From Hybos culiciformis (lineage: Eukaryota; Arthropoda; Insecta; Diptera; Hybotidae): a stretch of DNA of 64,000 bases. The translations under genes were made by a program, and so were the position numbers. Of the stretch, positions 56,001 through 64,000 are shown in pieces. The stretch spans positions 97,411,322-97,475,321 of the forward strand of contig OZ023274.1 of NCBI GenBank assembly GCA_964007475.1. The letters run 5' to 3'. Numbering within the stretch: the stretch's first letter is position 1; every line of letters begins with the position of its first letter. The notes under the pieces were generated by a model that ran no database searches, was not told the origin of the DNA, and saw only the letters and a list, made by a program, of their open reading frames with translations.

Positions 56001-57429
56001 TATAACATTTATTGATGGTTTTATAATGATAATTTAATAGTTATTTATACCAAAGAAAAAAAAAATTTATCTTTGATATTAATTTCTTAAAATTTGATTC
56101 ATTTCAAAGATTGTATTTTATTATCGTTATAATAATGTACTTTATATTTGTATAATTATATTTAAGTGATGTGTATATAGTCTTCATTTTATTATATAAA
56201 ATGAGATGATGATAAACAAATAGGTTGCACATACATTCATATATTATTTAATATTCAAATAGAATTTAAGGCTATGTAATACAAAGTATTGAATTATATT
56301 TGAAAATTAAATAAATCTATTTAACGACATCCCAAATCATTCTGATTTTTTTAGTTGGAACTTATTATATTAGCAGCTCCAAACAGAAGAAATCAAATTA
56401 AATTGTTTCTCTTGAATTTGGTAATACAAATGTAGCCATTATACTATGCATTGTAATGATCAATATTTAATTTATACAATATCAGTTTGAGATTTATAAA
56501 AGTTTTGGCAGTATAAAGTTGGCTTTATAATGAATTAATTTAGAAATTGTATGAATTTAGCTTGTAAAGCAACAATTTTTTTGTTTATTTCAGTTTATTG
56601 TAGAGCTCAGTTCCACCAAATATATTAATTAATATAAAATAAAACAAAAAATTAAGTAGCTTTAAGTATCTATTATTATAATTTTCATCAAATTCAAACT
56701 AAGCGTTTATATTTCTTAAATTATATACAATTTTATCTTAAAGTTACATTATTATATATAATTTTATGACAAATTAATTCTTTTTCCACGAATTTTAAAT
56801 TTTATGCAATTTCATTTTTGTTAAACATCAAACAAAGTAAGTTTTGTATGAGTTTTTTTTATGTGATTTCCCTACTAACTAATAAACAACATTTACCGCA
56901 CATTTTTTGTATATATAATATAGAAAGTATCATTTCTAAATTGATTAAATTAAAAGTTCTTAAAACATTTTTTTCAGTTTAGTAAATAGAAGAATATTAT
57001 TATTCAAATTTGCTGAGATTTATAATTAAAATTTTGTTGCAAACGCCTAATGCACATTTGCTTATAATATAAAAAAAGATAAACATAAATGCTGTCCATC
57101 ATTATACTACATAATATAATATTGTATTGACGTTGTCTCATAATTGCGGGAATTAAAATAAAGTTAAAAAATGACAGAAAACTTTTTAAAATCCTAAAAT
57201 TAACTTCTTCGAATATCTTAAAGATGAATAATGAAAAATAATGTGGTTAACAATATTATTGCCTTCTCTATCGACGGGTTTCAGAATTATGTACTGTACG
57301 AATTATGTGTTATACGAAACATAAATTAAAATTACCAATAATTTTCAGATTATTTGTACTTTATCAAAAATCTATTCTGAAAATTCAATCTTAAAGATTT
57401 GATTACATTTATTTAAAAAAAAAAAATTG
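50036..57429. other. Gene desert, AT-rich
   Basis: No gene or transposon recognised. Open frames here are A/T-run translations. Confidence 0.4.
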
Positions 57430-57850
57430 CACATAATTATATGTACTTACTACATATACACATATGCACAATTGTACAACATATGCATAACAAAAAAAAA
57501 AGTCAAATGTTTATGTTAAAAAAAAAAAAAATTTTTCATTTTAATTTTTTTTTATTGAATGGACAAAAAAGAAATTAAATAGCTCTATGTAAAAAAAAAA
57601 AAAAAATTAAAAGAAAAATACACATTAAAGGAAGAAGAACTCTTTTAAGTTTGCCGCGCACAATAACAATATTTGATATTTTGTTTTGAGGTTTTTTTTT
57701 TCTTTGTAGACTATACATTTATAATGCATTTTGTTTTTAATTTTTGCAATATATATAATTGCACTTTTTTTTTATGAATGTAAAATAAAACCATATCATA
57801 TTTACTTAATTTTACACCCTTTTGAGCATTTCAAAAGGAAAGGCAAAGAA
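57430..57850 (-). repeat. Inverted duplicate B2 (partner 34680-35160)
   Basis: The reverse complement aligns block by block with 34680-35160, including an exact 25-bp block beginning GTGTAAAATTAAG and the core GCGGCAAACTTAAAAG. Confidence 0.8.
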
Positions 57851-58189
57851 AAAAATATGCACAATATAAAAATAACTAAAGCTTTTATAAATTTTATGAT
57901 TTAGAAACTTTTGATAATGCCGATTTGGTATAATCAATATTATATTAACAACGAGTTTTAGACCCTCAGCTAGCTGCAGTGATGACTATAAATGTCAAAG
58001 AAATATAGAACACATCCTGTATATTAGAAAAATAATTTATTAAAAAATATATATAGGTAGGTAGACAGGAAAAGCTCACATTCGAATTAATTTTCTTTTA
58101 GAGAAATTAGTGAAAAAAAAAAATTATATTTTCATTATTATTTTCCTTAAAAAACTTTTTTATCCTCCGCAAAAAAAAAATTCAACATT

Positions 58190-58288
58190 CTTGATTTTTG
58201 CTGATATTAATTTGTTCATTTTATTCCTATATCATATCATTGTTAAGAAAGAACGTGATTTTCATTTTAACAAACTAATTCACCTAAA
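58190..58288 (+). repeat. Direct duplicate C2 (partner 38755-38840)
   Basis: Same block order as the partner: GCTGATATTAATTTGT, TGTTAAGA, GAACGTGATTTT, CATTTTAA, CTAATTCACC. Confidence 0.6.
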
Positions 58289-61200
58289 TTAAAAAACAAA
58301 ACTTTTATATGTACCTGTATTTTATTTTACAAATTCGAGAAAATATTGACTTGAATTAATAAATAAACTATATATTAATATTATTAACATTGACTTTTTC
58401 AATAAAATCATGTGTATAACACACACAAGAAACCATATATAGTTATTAGTATAGTTAGACCCTAATTTAAGATTAATCAAGAACAAATAAAACAAAATTA
58501 TAAATTTTTTATTCTAATTGATATGTCCTTTGCGGATAACTATATATCAATAATACCTTTTATGTATAGAATAGTAATTATTATTAAAATTAGAATATCA
58601 TTTATTAATGAAACCCAATATTATCTCGATTAATAGGAACAAGATTATCGAAAATCGAACAATTGATCTCTAGACTCGAACAAGCGAACACTACATTTCA
58701 ACAACGCGCATTTTCAAATTTCATCACTTTATGATTTTTAAAAAAAATATTCATATATTAAACAAATCATAGTTCGTTCCTTCACTTTAATTTTCAAAGC
58801 CATATGTTTCAAAGCTATACATACATTTTATAACATGATAAAAAATTTAGAATTTCAATATTTACATATACCACCCATATGGATATTAAAAAAATTGTTA
58901 TTAGACACTAAAGAATAAATACACATATATATATATATTTTAAATATACACGAATTAAAAAAAAAAAAACTTAAAAACTGTTAAAATTAAACAAAAAATT
59001 GCATTTAAAAATGTTTACACTATAATTTTATTACTTCACAAGTCTGTCTGTTTTCTTTTATAATTTTTTTTTATTTTATAATACACTTATTTGTATATTT
59101 AATTTTAATACCGTATATCCTAATAATAAATTTGCTTGCTCATGAAGTAAAATCTGTTCACAAAAGATTTTTGAATGAGATAATAATTAGGAAAATTAAT
59201 TTAACGTATAATGTTAATCCTTTGAGCTGATATAATGAACAGCATAATTTGTGACATAAACTCGAAATACATATATATTTTAACTTATTGCAGGTAATTT
59301 AACGAAATTTTTTTTGTATTTGGTTTGAAAAATGTAGACTAGCCAATAAAGATCTGTTAAGCGTATATTTTTTGAATGTTGTGTAATAGGATAGAAAGAA
59401 GTTTTACATTGGTTTTGGTGGATTCCAAAGTAATGCTGAAAACCCCTTTTTTGTTAATTAAAACTTCCGCAGACGAATACCCAAAACTTTGAAACAAGGT
59501 ATGTATATATATTTTTCTTCCGGGTATATCATATATTTAAAAAATGTAAATTCGACAAATAGATTTTTTTTAAGCTTTTTAATAATTGTTAGTTCAATGA
59601 ACAATTTTGTAGAATGCATTCCTTGAAATTTCAACGTAAACATGTAAAAATTGTTAAGTTTATAATAACAAAAAAAAAAAAAAATTTTTTTATATTTTTT
59701 TCACATAAAATCTTTATATTTGCTTAGTAAATTATAAATTAGTTCTATGTTTTCATACAAATGTATGTAAATTGATGTATGCTTATTTTGCTCATAAATA
59801 ATGTGCATAGTCATGTTAAAATGAATTATCTATAGTTCTCAATCATTTTTTTATTTTTTAAGAATTGAAACATTGATATTGAATATCAAAAACTAATATT
59901 AAATGTCTATAAAATGATAAGCTTTTTTTTGTCACTGCGTTTTTTGACCATTAATAGAGGGAAAACTGTCCAAGAAAAAACAAATCGGAACTGAATTAAG
60001 TGATCTAAAATCCGAAATATACAACTATTATAGTGCTATAAATCGCTTGTTATAAACTTGAAAGTGTTAGACTAGTAAAATCAATATTAACACATAAACT
60101 TTTCAACTTCCTTGTTTCCTTAAATTAAAATAATCTTAACTTAATTAAAATCTCTACGAAAATATAAATATTTACTCTCAGCATGGTACCCTCTTCTTCT
60201 TTCATTTTTATTATATTATCTTATTTATATAAATTCTTTAATAGAATAAGATATATTTTATGATTTTGTATTCTACTTTTTTTGTTTTTGCAATTTGATA
60301 TTAAATTAAACTCAATTTAGTAATTTACGTTTGATGATAGCTCGTGTAATAAATTCATACTCCAAATCAATGGTACGAAAAGTGTGTTCCCCGGAAAAGA
60401 ATTCAAAATTTTCGCTAACACAATTGGAAAATTTTTTAGTTAAAATAAAAAAAAAATGTATATGCCACAATGATGTGTTACTGACTTTCGCCTTTGGCAG
60501 TGGAAGAAAACCTGATTGAATTGAGAAATTAAGTACTTTTGACTGCGCTTACTGAGAGTAAAAGTTGAAAAAATTTAAAAGTTAAGAAAACTGTAAAAAT
60601 GTTAAACAAAATATATGAAATTATAATGGCCCAATTTATGTTGTAAGAAGTGCTCAATTTTTCCTATTTATAATGTATAATGGTACTGTGCAAGTGCATA
60701 AGTGCATATAATAATGTAATGTAATGTGATTCTTATACATATCTGTATTTTAATTGAATGAATAATAAATATTAGTATGACAAAAAAAAGTTGTTGCATG
60801 GTCGTAAATGAGATAGTTGTACATGAAAATAAGAATGTTTAATTCTTTTTATGACTAAGTCATAAAAATTCTTCAATAAAATATGGAATTTTTATTAATT
60901 TCTGTTCTGACATTTTGTAATTTAATAAACTGTATTATACTCAAGTATAGTTCGAATATCTAAATTATTGGTAATAATAATGTCTTCATAAGAATTGTAT
61001 TCTTATAACTGAATGAAGCATAAAAATTTATCAATTCTTATCTAAAATCATAAAATGTGTGTACATTATATCGAAATCATATTTAGTTATGAAAAAAAAA
61101 AGTTGAAAATAAAAACTTGAAATATTTTCCAAATATTTTTTTAAACTGAAATTAAAAAGAAGATGTTTTTCAATGACAATTAGAGCAGAACTGTTTTTAA

Positions 61201-63589
61201 TCTTTTTAAAATTAAGGAAAATTATTGAAATACTTCACTTAACATAAGTGAGTTCGTGATTAAAATTTAAAAAGTATTTTCAAACCGAATAAAAAACTAG
61301 TGTAGTATTAATAAAATAAAGTTAAAATATAAATTATCTTTCAACCGAATAAAAAAGTTTGAAGATAATTTACGTAAAAATAAATTGCAAAATAAATTAA
61401 CAAAATATATAAACTTATATTATTGTAATCTGCGAATGAATAAAGATAAAACATACTTGAATGTATAACTTAATAAGTAGAGGAAATTAATAATGAAATA
61501 ATTTTGAAGGAAGCTTAATTCTAATAGTAAAATAATAATTTAAAAAAAAAGAGATGCAGCTGAATATTTGAAACTGGAAGCTTTGATATTTATGATTCAA
61601 TGTTTGAACGTAGAATTAAGAACTTGGAACTAACAGTTGACAAATTGATAATAATTTCAGAATTGATGGACAAATATATACGCCACTTTGTATCTATTTC
61701 ATTATTTCTTTTAAATCAAAGTCATAGTATGGATTAGATTTAGATCTAGATCTAGCTTACATAATGTGATGAGAGGTCTTCAACAATAAAGCTTATAATA
61801 AAAACTTAAAATATAAGAGAAGTGTTCTATATGTTTTCACATGAATGTGTTAAAATGTATACATCAAAGAAATAAAAAACTATTATGTTTTAATAGTTAT
61901 TTACCCTTTCGATAATGTAATTGGTTCGATTAGATTGTTTTTTGTTTTTATAAGTATTTTATTTCCTTAATATCTACTCCGCAAAACATATACTCGGTAC
62001 ACAAGTATTATGATTAAAGCTATGAAAACGAAATAACTTTTTTTTAAGTATATAATTTACTGTGTAAACATAGAAATTTAATGGCTTATAAAGTTTTTTA
62101 TGAGCATCAAAATTTAATTTAAAACTTCAGATTGAAATACTTTTTAAATCTTTAAATATTATAGTATAATTTTTATAGAAAAGTTGCAAATATTTGTGTG
62201 AATGAGTAAATTTTTTAATTTTTAATAAAATTAGTAGATATTAATCTATCATTTTTGAAAACAAAATGGTTAGTTTTATAACCACAGGAAAGTCATATAT
62301 TTATGAATTGATTATCGGAGTTAAAATTTTTAAAGGTGACGTAAATAGACTGAAAATTGTATAACGTGCACAATACGTTATGTGTTACTATGTAACTGTT
62401 AGTAGCAATATCCAAATTTAATACAGCCTTATTTACAGCAGTATGAAATGATTAAAAAGCTTATAAAAGAAAAATAAAACATTCTACAAATTAACTTAAA
62501 TGAAAAGCATAAAAGAAATTTGAAAAATTCTGCAATATTCTGTTCAATATTTAATAATCAATCTTTCAAATTGCATATTTTATATTTATACCCTTAGATA
62601 AAAATTTTAATCAATTTCATTCATATTCATTTGGCAATGTAGTGAAAGATGGTAATGGAATATTTAGTTCATAAAAAAAAGATAGATTTTTTTCACTCTG
62701 GTCCTTGCAATTGGGGTGCGAGTTTTAAAACTTATTTTGAACTTAATAAAATGTATGACATTTATTGGTGCCATAAAGTACAAGATTTATGGATCAGCCA
62801 AGCGTATCATATTATTGACACTGTCAGAATATCTTTATTCAAATATATATTAACTATGTATATATATGATATTTATATTTCTAATATTATGTAGGTATTA
62901 GCCTCAGTTTCTTTTTTTTTTTTACCCTAACTTTGTCATATTAAAAATGTTTTTAAGGTTTTTCTGTCTTAATGTTTCAATAATAATTTTAAAAATTATT
63001 TCAACGAATGTTACCCTTTTATACAAATGAATTTTTAAAGGTTGTTTTTTTCAAAATACATTTTTTTTTTGGGGATTTATCGACAAAACACAATGGCGAA
63101 CTAACTGGTATATCAAATTTTATTTTTCTAAAAATACATATTTCGAAAAATCAACAATATTTCGTCGACAGCTAAATTTTTGTGCATTTCTCAAGTATTT
63201 CATTTGATGAGATGTGGATTAGAATCTTAATCCTAAATCAAAGACTTTTAATTTAAAGTTAATTTAAAGAATTTTTCCTGAGTGGTCTTCTGTATCTATT
63301 TTTACAATATTATCAGAATAAGAATATCATTCTAAAGAAAAAAGGGGAAATAAAAAATTTTATGTTAAAAGATTTATATTATAAAATTGTGAATTTTTAT
63401 TTTCCCAACATAACATATTTAATGTATACAGAAACACAACAGATATATTTCTCTGTTCGCACACTCTAAACCTGTATCTGTCTGTAAAATATAATTCATG
63501 TTGTGTATACCAAAAAAAACACACATATTTTCTTTCGTATACACAATTATTATATTATGCTCAAAACATAAACGCTTTTTTTTAGTTAT
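58289..63589. other. Gene desert, AT-rich
   Basis: No recognisable gene. Open frames at 60331-60519 and 62649-62894 have somewhat mixed composition but no family motif. Confidence 0.4.
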
Positions 63590-64000
63590 TCGGAGTTTTT
63601 TGTACCATAAGGACATTGATACCGCGTATTTTATATTTGAAGTTTTGTGTTTTTTTTTTATATTATTAGCATTATTATCTGAAGTAAATAATAAGAGAAA
63701 AAAAATAATAATAATTTTTTTCCTTCTTGCCTTTAAGTCACCGGTTTGTTTACAATTGAATTTAAAAAAAAAAAATAATAATAATAATAACATCGACTTA
63801 CATATATTTATGTATATATTATAAACCTAAATGTATTTTATACATATCTATATATAAACAGAATTTATAGATTTTTGTTTATTTGCTTTTTCATTCAGAC
63901 AGAATTAAAAAAATTTATTTGTGAGAATTGAGGATTTCAAAAGTGAATTTTTTTTTGAATTTTGCAGACGATACCGGTGATGATGAAAAAGTTAAAGGCT
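63590..64000 (+). repeat. Direct duplicate D2 (partner 49570-50035)
   Basis: The core at 63735-63764 matches 49794-49823 at 29 of 30 positions and lies 232 bp before a 3' splice-site-like TTTTGCAG at 63960-63967. Confidence 0.6.
63968..64000 (+). CDS. Possible exon start at the window edge (partial)
   Basis: A polypyrimidine-rich tract and TTTTGCAG precede ACGATACCGGTGATGATGAA. Two frames are open to the edge, giving DTGDDEKVKG or TIPVMMKKLKA; the third has a stop. Only 33 bases are visible and I do not recognise the product. Composition is less AT-rich than the flank, which favours coding. If real, the desert to the left is intron or 5' flank of this gene. Confidence 0.35.

Noticed and set aside
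60331..60519. 62-codon frame with mixed composition
   Set aside because: No recognisable domain, no splice context and no similarity to known families that I can name.
63419..63824. Overlapping 124- and 108-codon frames on opposite strands
   Set aside because: Both are driven by A/T homopolymers and run across the duplicated non-coding block; neither has protein motifs.

Overview
This is a very AT-rich eukaryotic nuclear window with long A/T homopolymers, GT-AG introns and small microsatellites. All four recognisable protein genes are animal families. Their exon structure, short introns and Drosophila-like codon context fit an insect. The order cannot be fixed from the sequence; an AT-rich holometabolous or hemipteroid lineage is a guess.

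Layout. 1-2.1 kb: the 5' coding exons of an RBM24/RBM38-type RNA-binding protein on the minus strand, leaving the window to the left. 2.1-22.6 kb: no recognisable gene. It holds three DNA-transposon insertions: a TTAA-flanked element at 5617-6494 with a second MITE nested in it, a short hAT MITE at 15153-15410, and a 773-bp hAT element at 9517-10289 that still encodes a transposase C-terminus and has a matching 8-bp target duplication. 22.6-31.3 kb is the gene-dense island: XAB2/SYF1 (plus, complete, 4 exons), LANCL3 (minus, complete, 5 exons, tail-to-tail with XAB2) and WASHC1 (plus, complete, head-to-head with LANCL3). A 736-bp MITE with a near-perfect 136-bp palindrome sits between LANCL3 and WASHC1. 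31.3-64 kb has no confident gene. It contains several degenerate but clear non-coding duplications, direct and inverted. One pair (49.57-50.03 kb and 63.59-64 kb) ends in exon-like 3' splice sites, so this desert may be intron of a large plus-strand gene whose next exon begins at the right edge.

The genes do not form one pathway. XAB2 acts in the spliceosome and transcription-coupled repair, WASHC1 in endosomal actin assembly, RBM24 in post-transcriptional control, and LANCL3 is a LanC-like zinc protein. The most unusual content is the mobile-element biology and the paired non-coding duplications rather than a new protein system.
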